Below, piece after piece: positions 22,146 through 32,062 of a stretch of 64,000 bases of DNA; position 1 is the stretch's first letter, and each line of letters begins with the position of its first letter. Under the pieces are notes generated by a model. It searched no databases. It saw nothing but the letters and a program-made list of their open reading frames with translations, and had not been told where the DNA came from. The DNA comes from Drosophila persimilis (taxonomy: Eukaryota; Arthropoda; Insecta; Diptera; Drosophilidae), in contig NW_020825356.1 of NCBI RefSeq assembly GCF_003286085.1, forward strand, positions 806,001-870,000, given 5' to 3'. The translations under genes and the position numbers were made by a program.

Positions 22146-22317
22146 GGAAAGCTCCATGGGTGGACATTTTAATGGTTGGCCAGCGTCTTGGATGGAGAGC
22201 TCTATGGAGGGACAACTCCATGGCTGAAGCACATCTAATGGAAGGACAGCTTCATGGGCTGTCAGCTTCTTGGTGGACAGCTTCGTGGGTGGACAGTTCC
22301 TTTGGCGGACATCTGCC
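22146..22317. repeat. 16-bp minisatellite, about 11 units
   Basis: Units matching GGACAGCTCCATGGGT start at 22,146, 22,162, 22,178, 22,194, 22,210, 22,226, 22,244, 22,261, 22,275, 22,291 and 22,307. Most steps are exactly 16 bp, with 18, 17 and 14 in the middle. Units are diverged by several bases but keep GGACA and ATGG/TTGG. Because 16 is not a multiple of three, the open frames through it cycle through three different peptide repeats and are unlikely to be coding. Confidence 0.85.
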
Positions 22318-22738
22318 TCCAACGCACAAGTTTCTAGAATACATTTTTTAGAAGACAGGAATCTTTAAAATGTGGACTTACCCTAGGGACAAGCACTGCC
22401 TGGCTGTCTCTCCAAGAGACATACATATGCATATGTGAGTGTGTGAGAGAGTGAGTGTGTGCTGTGTGTCTGTGTGTGTGCTCTAAATGCTGCAGAGAAA
22501 ATCAAATTTAAAGCCTGGCCAAGCTGAGGAGAAACAAAAGCATAAAAAAAGAGCAGAATGAAATGCAAAAAATACACAATAAATGAAATCCGAAAAAGGA
22601 TAGGAAGAAATAGTAGGAGAATGAGAATGAGTAAAAGCAGTAGAAGAGTGGCCAGAATGAGAGTGTAAGGGGGGGTGAGGGGAGGGAGTAGGGAATAGCT
22701 AACGGCTAACGGAAAATGCAGTAGCGCAGAGCCAACGC

Positions 22739-22912
22739 AAGAAAGAGAGAGCGTTACAGAAGAGGAGAGAGAGAGAGCGGGCGTGAGAGCAGGCCAGCAA
22801 GAGAGAGAGAGCAGGACACTGTTCGGTGTAGGCAGACGCAGACACAAGCTTGCTCGCTCTCTCCCACTCTTTCCTTCTCAGTCTGTGTCTCTCTCTCTCT
22901 CTCTCTCTGCCT
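22739..22912. promoter_or_regulatory. GAGA/CTCTC cluster, promoter- or PRE-like
   Basis: GAGAG words are dense at 22,743-22,812 and CTCTC words at 22,856-22,908, converging on a TCAGTC initiator-like string (A at 22,880). GAGA-factor sites next to an initiator are typical of paused fly developmental promoters. Downstream sequence to 23,200 has an A/CAG-rich 5'UTR-like texture, and a PHO-type GCCATTTT lies at 23,305-23,312. No downstream promoter element was found at the expected spacing. Could be an alternative promoter, a Polycomb response element or simple-repeat drift. Confidence 0.3.
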
Positions 22913-22959
22913 GCATGCTGCATGCGGCCGGCACGGCCAGGACCTTTCGTGCAACTGAC

Positions 22960-23200
22960 GACGAGGACGAGGACGACGCTACGATAGGTGAAGCCGGCAA
23001 AAGAAGGCGGGTCCATTGCCAGGGCAACAGCAGAAACTGCATAAAAAGCAACAGAACGAGGAAGAACGGAAAGAAAAGCTGGAAAAATCGAAAAAGAAGC
23101 AGCCGCAGCAGAGGGCAGCGACGTCAACAGCACACAACGGCAGTGGCAGCAAAAAATCGAGAAAATACGAAAATGCAAGAGGGAAGGAAAAAATGACGTT
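22960..23200 (+). other. 5'UTR-like or exon-like A/CAG-rich block
   Basis: Non-repetitive, A-rich sequence with CAACAG and CAGCAG words. One frame is open across it and reads Lys/Glu/Gln-rich (for example KLHKKQQNEEERKEKLEKSK), but it has no ATG at the front and runs on into CT-rich sequence. No strong donor was found at its end; ATAG|GTGAAG near 22,987 is possible. I read it as a possible untranslated first exon linked to the GAGA block, not as protein-coding. Confidence 0.2.
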
Positions 23201-24935
23201 GAGTAAATTTACGTCCTCTCTTTCTCTGTCTCTCTTTCTGAGCTCCACTACCAGTCCACTCCCTAGCGCATTCGCCCCCTGCCGCACGACTGGTGTGTGT
23301 TTGCCGCCATTTTGTACGATTAGCGGTACTTTTTTAGCTCTCATCTGCTCTCATTTCATGCATTCTTTTTTCCTTGCCACTGGCTGCAGTCGCCGCCCCA
23401 AAGGGGGGAATGGATGGGAATGGATCGGTATGGGGATGCAGGAGAGAGAGATAGAATTAAAGTTGAAAAATTGGACAATTGAAAAACAATGCCCTTGGCT
23501 GGAGGATCTATGAAAAGCTAAATGGCATTCTGAAAAACGATTATGCTGCAGTCGGAAATCCAATCAAAAAACGTGCTCTACTTGGGAAGCATTGTGCTCT
23601 TAAAGATAGGTGATATAATAGAGTTAATTATGGTGCCTTAGCATGTTTTCCTTCTCGCGTAAAGATGAACTTCAGCTCGGGTGAGGTCAGAACCTATGTA
23701 TCTTACATGAGCCACAAAACCTCCGATACTAAATTAAAAATCTATAAATAGGTCCTTAACGCAACTTAACGTAGAAATGCATTGCCCTTTTTTTGCCAGG
23801 GTAGATATATCTCTCGCATAAGATATCTTTAAGTCATTGGCATAGCATCAATAAAAGATAAACATGTTTTCCATGAAATGTTCCCATTGGAAATGTTTTA
23901 GTTTTCTGCTCCTGGACCTTTGAACTTTTCTATGCACAGACTCAGCTTATTACCTAATTGGTTGCATTTCTTCTTCATTTGAGCGCTAGGATGGAACTAA
24001 CTTAAACATAAAATGGATACCTTTCGTAATCAGGAAGTTTCCAACAAAAGATAAGTGAACGAATGGAAACGATTTACAGAGTTTTTAGCAGTAATTTTTT
24101 AAAATCTCTGTTTAATTAATCTGCAAAAATGGAAATACAATTTTGTAATTTTGCGAGCATTGGTGTTGGATATTCTCCGTACAAGAAACCCTTTATTATT
24201 TTATTATTTAATTTCCATTTGAGAATGTTTAAGTTTCAAGCACCAAATAGTATGCTACGGAAAATGTTTGAATTTCTCGTGATTTTATTGATTGACTCTG
24301 CAGCTGCCAGAAAGCTAATTGTTAAGGCCAGGGCTGCACCATTCACGCCACCCTTCCCGATTCAAGTCCCCCCCCCACCCCCACCAAATCTGGCATGGCA
24401 GCGGGTGAGGGCGCGTAAATCGCGACAACAATTGCGCTGAAAAGTATGTCATAAATTCTGACGCTTTCGCCGAAAAAAAAGATGGGTGGCGCCTGACTCC
24501 GGGAATGGCTAGGGCAACAAAAGCAACAACAGAGCCTGCATAAGGATAATAAGTTAGCGGAGCAGAGCAGTCCAAGCAGCAGTCCCAAGGAGCAGCTGCG
24601 ACAACGACAAGGATTGCGAGAACGGGGACGACAATTGCTGGCAATTAAAATGTGGCGCGTTTTGTGAGTGCGCCCATTGACTACAACAACAACAACAAAA
24701 CCAAGAGAGGGACAAAGAGCAGAAACAACGCAAGCAAATATACGATTCACACATACCCTCTCACTTGCTCATTTCCTTGGGGTGCCTGGGGGTACAAAAA
24801 ACTTGTAGTTTTGAAAAATGATATGTTACTGGCACTGGTGATATATAATATACCAATTCAGTATACCCTTGTGCTCTGCCAGTACTGAGTATCACAATGC
24901 CCAGGCGATAAGCAGGACAATGGACAGAATAAAAG

Positions 24936-24994
24936 TCGCCGTCGCCTTTGCCTTTGCCTTCGCCTTCGCCTTCGACTTTGCCTTGGCCGTCGCC
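24936..24994. repeat. GCCTTY/GCCGTC hexamer array
   Basis: About ten six-base units, alternating GCCTTT and GCCTTC, flanked by GTCGCC units at both ends. It encodes Ala-Phe repeats in one frame, with no coding support. Confidence 0.9.
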
Positions 24995-26239
24995 CATCGG
25001 TGGTTTTCACCCTCTTTCTTCCACCCCACCCCACCGCACCGCACCCAACGTCCCTCCACCCTCCGCACAGACCATTTCTGTTCGCTGTCATTGCCATTGT
25101 TAATGAGAATTTCTTGTTTTAATGAAAACAAATCATTGAGTGTAAAAGACTTGGATTTTATTTTTCATTTCCGTGATTTTGTTTGTGCATTTAATTAAGA
25201 AAATGGAATTAACGCATTTGCCAACTAAAACCCGAAGCACCACCCCCTCTGCGAACAGCCACTCTGCCACTCTGCCACTCTGCCACTCTGCTGTTGCGTC
25301 ACTCATTGAAATTGAAGTTCAATTTCGGGAACAAGGAACATTTTTTCGCCTCGTCTTTTGTTTTGGCTTTTTCTCCACTGTTCTCTACTGTTCTGTTCTG
25401 TTCACTTCCTTTCTGTTCGTTTCCATTCTACGTCTTTTGTTTTCTGGTTATTTTGGTGTTGACGCGAGGCGTGTTCCCCACAGGACAATGGTGGGGCCAA
25501 TGAAGGGATGTGGAATGAGGTTGGGTGCGTTGTGTCGTTCTGCGGTTGGAGCCAACAGCTTTCGGCGGTGCTTAAGTGGCCTCGGGGCTCAAGAGAAAGC
25601 TTGAATCTGGGTATAGTTTTGGGACCCATTCAGCACACTTTTTAAACTTAAAAATGTTCTCCTGAACGGCTTTCCATTATGTTTCGCTCGAATTTCCAAC
25701 ACAAAGTATGTTTATGCACGTTTATACAGGCTTTCAGCATAAGTATTTAATATATGAATTCTTCGATGAATCGTGTATCCACAAATATCTCGGGAGACTC
25801 GCGTTGTAATAGAATACTATCTGAAAATCAACCCAATACACCTTTCGCCTTAAAACTGATCGGCTTTCCTCAAGATTATAGAAATTTCCGATCGCCGAAG
25901 CCAATTTCCAGAGTTCGAATACATTACTGGGTTCATGCCGTGACCGACAAGTGCTTTCCCTAAAGGAAATGCAATTTCCTTCTCAGAGAAGAGAGCCCCC
26001 CCCCCACACCTCTTACCAGATTGAGACTGATTCCACCTTGGTCGCCAAATGGTTTCGGTGTAAAACGAAATTCGCGCATAAAATTTGAGCTGAAACAGCT
26101 GGGACGCGAGTGAATTAATTTGAATTAATTTGGCAGAGGGATAAGCGGCTGTATGGGGGAGTACGAGGCAGCGGTGGGGCATGGGCGGCGAACAGGCAGT
26201 GCGAAGACGGGCATTTAAGTAACTGCGCCAGCACTTGTG

Positions 26240-26266
26240 CCCCCCCCCCCCCCACACACACACACA
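26240..26266. repeat. Compound C14-(CA)n tract
   Basis: A run of 14 C followed directly by six or seven CA units. A shorter C10 run lies at about 25,997-26,006. Confidence 0.9.
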
Positions 26267-27459
26267 CGCACTAGAAACTTGGAGTAGAGAGGGATTGAGA
26301 CATTAGAACAGAGTTTAAAAATCTCTTTTTTTTTTTTATTTTATTTATTTTTAACTTACATTGAATATTTCAACAGTGGGAGTTGTGGGAACATTTTCAA
26401 GGTCTTTAATGGTTGTTTTTTACGGCCGAAATATACCTAAAGCTGATCAGTTTTCAACGAGAGACCGGCAAAATAGTTCCGTGCAATAAATTTTGTACAG
26501 GAAAATCTTTCACAGAATTCCAAATAAGTTATGAATTATAAAATCCTTCAAGGGAACCTCCTTTTCAACCATATAAATTGTCTGTAGAGAAGATCTCGAA
26601 ACGAATAGTAGAGAAAAATAATTGTCTAAAGAAATTTTTGCCCCTAATAATAACGTTTTGTTCCACTGTACTTAATCCGCGTTTTGCTTAAGTATTTATT
26701 TTTCAAATGCGGTAATTTGGTTTTTCTTTATTCTGGCTTTGTGGCAGCGCAATGGGGATGGTGAAAGCAGATGTAAATGAAGAAAATGAAGCAGGATGAA
26801 GGGAAGGAGGGCAACAAAAAATGAAGCAAAACAACAACTACGCGTACAATGGGGCACCACCTGCCTGGAGATTGTTTTTGGGCTTTGGCTTCGGTAATAA
26901 TTTCAAATTGGCAACTCCATGTGTTTGTGTGTGTGTGCGGGAGTGTATCTGTGTGTGCATAAATTGCATATGTATGAGCCTTAAGCCGTTTCAAATGGCA
27001 ACGCATTAAAAAATGCGTGAAAATCGTAAATGGAAAAAATGTTAATGAATCCCAGCTAAAAGGGGAGTGAGAGAGTAGGGTCTATAGAGTGTCTGTGAAG
27101 TGGATTTGCCAGACACATGAGGCAGCTTTACACTTTGGCTTTTCTAAGAGAAAGAGACAGAGAGAAAGAGAAAGAGTGCTTGAGTGAGAGAAGGAGGCAA
27201 GGAGCGAAACCAGGCCTAACCTCAATCGGGGTTTTCACGCCTGAACATTTCACAACTGCAGGCTCTTTTTCAATTTTCGGTCACTGAAAAAAGGGAAAAA
27301 CTCTTCCGGATACTCATGCCACACCCAACCCAGTGACCACGCACCCCATTAGACCCCATCCACACCTCCTGCCTGTGACCACATGCTGCGTGCTCGTAGA
27401 GTCCCAAAATGGAATGCGAATTTGAATGCGGCTCTGTTCGCATTGTAAGTGTTACTTAA

Positions 27460-27461
<2 letters not shown>

Positions 27462-27507
<46 letters not shown>
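27462..27507. repeat. (GT)23 microsatellite
   Basis: The longest perfect dinucleotide tract in the window, 46 bp. Alternating purine-pyrimidine sequence of this length can form Z-DNA and is expected to be highly length-variable. Confidence 0.97.
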
Positions 27508-27510
<3 letters not shown>

Positions 27511-27907
27511 ACACTGTTCCGCAAAGCCCCTGACAGTGCCACAGCCACTGGCCCCAGGACTGACCAACATGGATTTCAACCGCAAAACAGTGGCACCCCA
27601 AAAATGGTCAAGCCATGAATGGGAAACCAAAGTTAAATGCAGCATAAATAATGCTGCGTGTGCTCGGGACAAAGGTCAGACCATAAGGATGGTACGGCTT
27701 GCTCCAGCAAATCGTTACCAAAGCTCTTTAATTTTCCCCAAAATGTTTAGCTTAACGACCATTCAATAGATGGTGGGCTGCAAGGAATATTTTCAAAAAT
27801 CTCTCAAGTCAGGATAGCTCTTTAATATCCAGTCAAATGGCGGGGTCAAAGCTAATTATATTACACAAATAGACACCTGAAAGTTTAATTAATCTGTAAT
27901 AAAAAAA

Positions 27908-28154
27908 ATGAAAATATTGCACCTAAAGATACATATTTCATATTTCAATTAAATAAAAAATAAATTTTATATCTAAATTAAATATATTTCCTACAAATTA
28001 AATATAAGTCTTAAAACGTTTGTAAGACTTTTATATTTAGATTAAATAACAAATACTTTTCAATAGATTTATATTTAAATCAAAGTGAATTGAATTGAAT
28101 TTCACCATTTTTGTATCTTAAACATCTTTTTGCTACTACATTTTATTCTCAGTG
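27908..28154 (-). repeat. AT-rich dispersed repeat, copy A (minus orientation)
   Basis: Read on the minus strand it begins CACTGAGAATAAAATG and carries CACTTTGATTTAAATATAA, TTTGTAGGAAATATATTTAA, GAAATATGAAATAT and ends near ATATTTTCAT. The same order of words occurs on the plus strand at 38,100-38,316. Similarity is clear though diverged by indels, so both are copies of one short non-coding mobile repeat. No coding capacity or target-site duplication could be confirmed. Confidence 0.6.
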
Positions 28155-28164
28155 CAGAAACCCT

Positions 28165-28365
28165 TTAATACCTTTTCTTAATTCCGGATATAACAGAAAT
28201 TAAATTACAGCTTCTAGCTATATCTTCATAGGCTTTTAAAATCTTTTCATCAACTTCTTTATGGGAAGTGATCGATTTTGAATGCTGCCAGACAATACTA
28301 GACAGAACTGTAATGAAAAGACCTAGCTTTAAGATCCCCACGAAGAAAGGGGAAAGGGAATCCAA
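28165..28365 (-). CDS. Weak hypothetical exon, non-repetitive 66-codon frame
   Basis: On the minus strand a non-repetitive frame reads a hydrophobic segment (GILKLGLFITVLSSIVWQ) then a charged stretch (HKEVDEKILKAYEDIARSC) and stops at GIKKRY. There is no ATG at its start. However CTTTTCATTACAG inside it is a good 3' splice site, after which LSSIVWQHS to the stop could be a terminal exon. AATAAA follows soon after the stop, but it lies in the dispersed repeat. The amino-acid mix is more protein-like than most frames here; chance remains the first alternative. Confidence 0.15.
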   Translation of the reverse strand: MDSLSPFFVGILKLGLFITVLSSIVWQHSKSITSHKEVDEKILKAYEDIARSCNLISVISGIKKRY

Positions 28366-28811
28366 CTTGAGAGCCGAAAACTAAACAAAACCAACAACTG
28401 AACCGAACTGAACTGAACAGAGCTGAACTTGGAAGGCGAAGTGAGCGGAACGGAAGAGGCCTTGTCCCTGACCTTGCCCGATTTTTGGTTTTGCGGAAAG
28501 TCTAAGAAGAACGGGAACAACAACAAGAACAAGAACAAGAACACGAACAGGAACAGGAACAACTTAAAGTGGCAAGAAGAAGCGGCTGGAAGGGGAACGG
28601 GAACGGGAACGGCAGCAGAATTCGCTGCCAAGCAATCATATGGCAGAGCAAAAACCCCAAAAACCTAAAACAAAGTTATACTTTACGGGCGTTTAAAGGA
28701 TAGGACGGGGTGCTCGCGAGTGGAGTAAGGGGAGTAAGGGGAGTAAGGGGAGCGCGGGGAGCGGGCGTACGCCGAAAAACTTTACTTTAAAACTTTGACG
28801 CTTCCCAAAAG

Positions 28812-28840
28812 CCCCTGCAGCCCCTGCAGCCCCTGCAGCC
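28812..28840. repeat. CCCTGCAGC nonamer array
   Basis: Three perfect nine-base units; each contains a PstI-type CTGCAG palindrome. Confidence 0.9.
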
Positions 28841-30765
28841 AGCACCGCGCACCCCTTTACCAAAGTCTGTCCGCTGTCTATCTAACCATCCCTCTCGCTC
28901 GCTAGCTCATGCTCATCTCCTTGCCCACGCGTCTCTCTGTCGGCCTCCCTTTCACACATTCTTGGTAGACTATTGCCGGCTCTTTCTGTCTGTCGCCTTT
29001 TTTAAGTTTTGTGCCTTTCCAGCAAAAGTTTCGTAGTTAATAATAAAAATTAAAACTTTCGCGCCGGCAAATAATAACAATGAAATGAGACAGCCGCCAG
29101 AAAGCCCGAGTGCATGAGTGGGAGAGAGAGGGCTAGTGTGTGTGTGTCCGCCGTCTCTTTCGCTCTCACTTCGGCCAAACTTGTTGCCCCAATTTTCGGG
29201 GTCAAAATTTGTGTGTTGAGTTCTTTTTGTTGTCGAGTTCGAGTTGTTCTTCTTAAAGAGTTTATCTGCTAAGGAGAGATAGAGAGAGAGGTTGGGCTGG
29301 GCAGAAGTCGCTTCCTTGATGTGATTGCTGGGCACTCTGCTTGTGCTTCTTGTGGAGCCATAATTAAACGCAGCCAAAATAAAGTTTGCATATGCATACT
29401 TAACTGTACCTCAACCCCTACTGGGCTACGCCTCTGCACATAAATTAACAAGCCAAAGCGAAAGTCAGCCAAGCATAACGCGAACCCCTAGGCCCGTTCC
29501 TCGAAAACGCCTTTGAAGAGGGCTTCCTGTACCAAAACGACAACTTCCGCTGCACTCCTTCGACCCACGCCCACTCCCACTCCCACCCCCACGCTCACCC
29601 TCACCCGCCAGTGAGCTCAGCTCAAACTGCATGCACTTCCGTTTCCGCTGACATTGCGACTGCTCCTCCAGTAGCTCCCAACTTCCTCTACGAACTACAC
29701 CTGTTTCTTGGCGGGTGCTTTTCAGCGCCATAGGATTTCCACTTGGCATCGAGCAAACAGTGTCAGTGGATTCATCTTACCGTTAGTTATGGCGTCTGCT
29801 TCAACTATCTCTCCCTTTGCTCGACTTTCTCCAGCTCCCTCTCTCCCACTCTCCCACTCTCCCACTCTCCCTCTCCATCTGTCTGGAGCCTTGCATTTGC
29901 ATGCACAGCAAACAAACTGGTAAAATGTTGTATCTGCTTTAGCTTCTTACCATCCCCTGGACTAGAGATGAGCCCATGAATGGGTCATGCACTCACGCAG
30001 TCACGCAGTCACGCACTCACGAGGTAGGAAGATCACTAAAGCTCTCAATTTGGGCTCAAGATATCTCTAATTCTATTATGAATTTGATTCAAATCTTGCT
30101 GATATTTTCGAAAACAGCTCAAATAACCTTAAATTTACTAGAGTTACTTTTTAAAAAGCTATAAACTATGAATGAATTTAAGATTCTACTTTAAAGAAAA
30201 ATAGGTCAAAAGGGTTATATTTTTTGGAAATGCTCGAATTTTCTTCGAGTTCTTTCTAATGAGGTATTCTACAGCAAAGTTTATTAACAAATATCCGGCA
30301 TTTGTTTCTTTGTATGCATTTAAATTCTACATTGGTAGATATTTCTTTGCGGGTATTCTCTATGGTATGAATATTTTCATGAATAGCAAGCATTTGTGAC
30401 GTACGTGACTCACGAGTTTTATGTTTTTCACACCCACTCACGCACATATAAAATCCTTCCCACTGTATGCGCATAATTACCCAATTAAACTAAAATTACG
30501 TTGCGTGCTCAGACATGTTAAAAACCTTTTGAATCAGTGCAGACAGAACTCAACCCTAGCCCCCATCCAAACCGTATTTCCCCACGCCCACATCCACACC
30601 CACTGCCTTGCTATTTTCCGCTTGACAGCAACGAAATGCAAAACACGAAATTCGTTTTTAGCCATTTTTCTGCCAAAAAATGGTTGAGATTAGAAGCGGA
30701 AAGGCACGAGACAAAGTCACTCAGAATATGAACAGCATGGAGGCCACCGTTTTGGGATCGAAGCA

Positions 30766-30980
30766 CTAAATACCCTAGCGGATATACATATGAATAATAT
30801 TTATGGCAGCTATGGCAGCTATCTGATATGGTTGTCCGATCTTGACGATTACGAATTACATACAGCAAGTATGTGTGCTTAACAGAAGAACTATCCTGCA
30901 TAGAAAAATGCCGCCATTCTCAATTTTTAATTTGGAAAGTTTTTCAAAATCAACATTCCCTCCGCAAGGGTGCAAAAAAA
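30766..30980. repeat. Interspersed-repeat remnant (DINE-like)
   Basis: Opens with ATACCCTAGCGGATATACAT, contains TGGCAGCTATCTGATATGG followed by TTGTCCGATCTTGACGATT, and ends CCCTCCGCAAGGGTGCAAA. The phrase 'GGCAGCTATATGATAT-GTCCGATCTT' with a terminal 'CCTCCGCAAGGGTA' is, to my knowledge, typical of abundant fly non-autonomous repeats. No open reading frame of interest. Confidence 0.45.
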
Positions 30981-31095
30981 GACAGGAGAGAGAAGGCGTT
31001 TTCGGGTAGGGAATACTTGTATAAAGGGGGTGTGACGTTGCCATTAGCTGCAACTAATAGGAAACATAACTATAAATAATTGGCAATAGGACTGC

Positions 31096-31120
31096 GGTGG
31101 CGGTGGCGGTGGCGGTGGCG
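31096..31120. repeat. GGTGGC hexamer array
   Basis: Four perfect units followed by a variant GATGGC. Lies just right of the repeat remnant. Confidence 0.9.
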
Positions 31121-31288
31121 ATGGCGGGGGGTAAGACCTGTTAGCCGCAGAACGATGATGATAGCGGATGGAGAAGAGGAAGGGACATCGTAACTGATGT
31201 AATTGTTTATTTATGAGTACTTGAGTGCGTAATAAAATTACAAATATTTGCACACGCAATCCACGCATGCACAAGTCCAGGGCTAAAG

Positions 31289-31290
<2 letters not shown>

Positions 31291-31329
<39 letters not shown>
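31291..31329. repeat. (GT)19 microsatellite
   Basis: Perfect 39 bp tract followed by G-rich sequence. Confidence 0.97.
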
Positions 31330-31331
<2 letters not shown>

Positions 31332-31729
31332 GGGGGTGGTACTAATAAAAAAAAATCACTGGACATGATTTCTTCTTCCGGCCAAAGGGAATTGATGCCA
31401 ATGGCCGAACCACACAGCACACAGGCGTACAAAAAAATAGTCCCGCAGAGAATGGGGTAAGAGAAAGTTGAGTGCGTAACGGTACATAAAGCACGATTAG
31501 ACATGAGAGCAAAAGAGAACGAGAGTGAGTGCGTGAGTGAGTGAGTGGTGGAGAATAATAGAGGGGAGACTGTGCGTGGACATCGTGTACAAAGGACATC
31601 AAAGCGCATTTTGCTTCAATTTACTTAAACACCAAACAACAGCAAGAAAAACAGCCAAAAAAATGGCATAAAGAGGGCCAAAGAAAGGGCCAAAAAAAAA
31701 TACGAGTAGTCGAGAGATATGTACCTTAT

Positions 31730-32062
31730 GTATTCGAAGCCTTAACTACTCTTTCGGATCCCCTATTCCTATGGAAACTGTATGATGTTTCGTATTATTA
31801 CGGCTTGGATATAATAGATATATATACATAATTCGGCAAGGCTTGGTCATTGAAATAGGATGACTTATGTTAAGCATTAAAAACCCCTTTTACAACGATT
31901 TCAAACGATATACATATGTACATATATCATATGGTTTGATAGATATTATACTAGTTCCGACCAGAAATAGTCTAGCTCTACTGTTCTGCTATTAAAAAGG
32001 CTTTGCTTCTCTGCGCGGCACGCATCTGGACGGAATTGTAGTACCCTCCGCAAGGGTATAGG
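31730..32062. repeat. Second interspersed-repeat remnant
   Basis: AT-rich sequence with tatatacata-type words ending in GTACCCTCCGCAAGGGTATA at about 32,040-32,059, the same end as the remnant at 30.98 kb. Left boundary is uncertain. No coding content. Confidence 0.4.

Larger units (their letters stand above)
23201..27460. other. Intronic sequence, repeats only
   Basis: No gene seen. Contains AT-rich unique DNA at 23.5-24.3 kb, a GCCTTY hexamer array at 24,936-24,994, four CCACTCTG octamers at 25,258-25,291, TGTTC pentamers at about 25,376-25,402, and a C14 run joined to CA units at 26,240-26,266. AT-rich DNA fills 26.3-26.7 kb. Confidence 0.6.
28366..31080. other. Intronic sequence with many short arrays
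   Basis: No gene supported. Arrays: AAGAAC/CAGGAA hexamers at about 28,521-28,562, GGAACG hexamers at 28,592-28,612, GGAGTAAG octamers at 28,722-28,750, CCCTGCAGC nonamers at 28,812-28,840, CCCACTCT octamers at 29,845-29,873 and CACGCAGT octamers at 29,994-30,020. A GAGA-type stretch with leader-like minus-strand texture lies at about 29,150-29,295. Confidence 0.6.

Noticed and set aside
25905-25930. GAGTTCGAATAC resembling a tRNA B box
   Set aside because: No A box at the right distance and no foldable cloverleaf; no other tRNA candidate found in the window.
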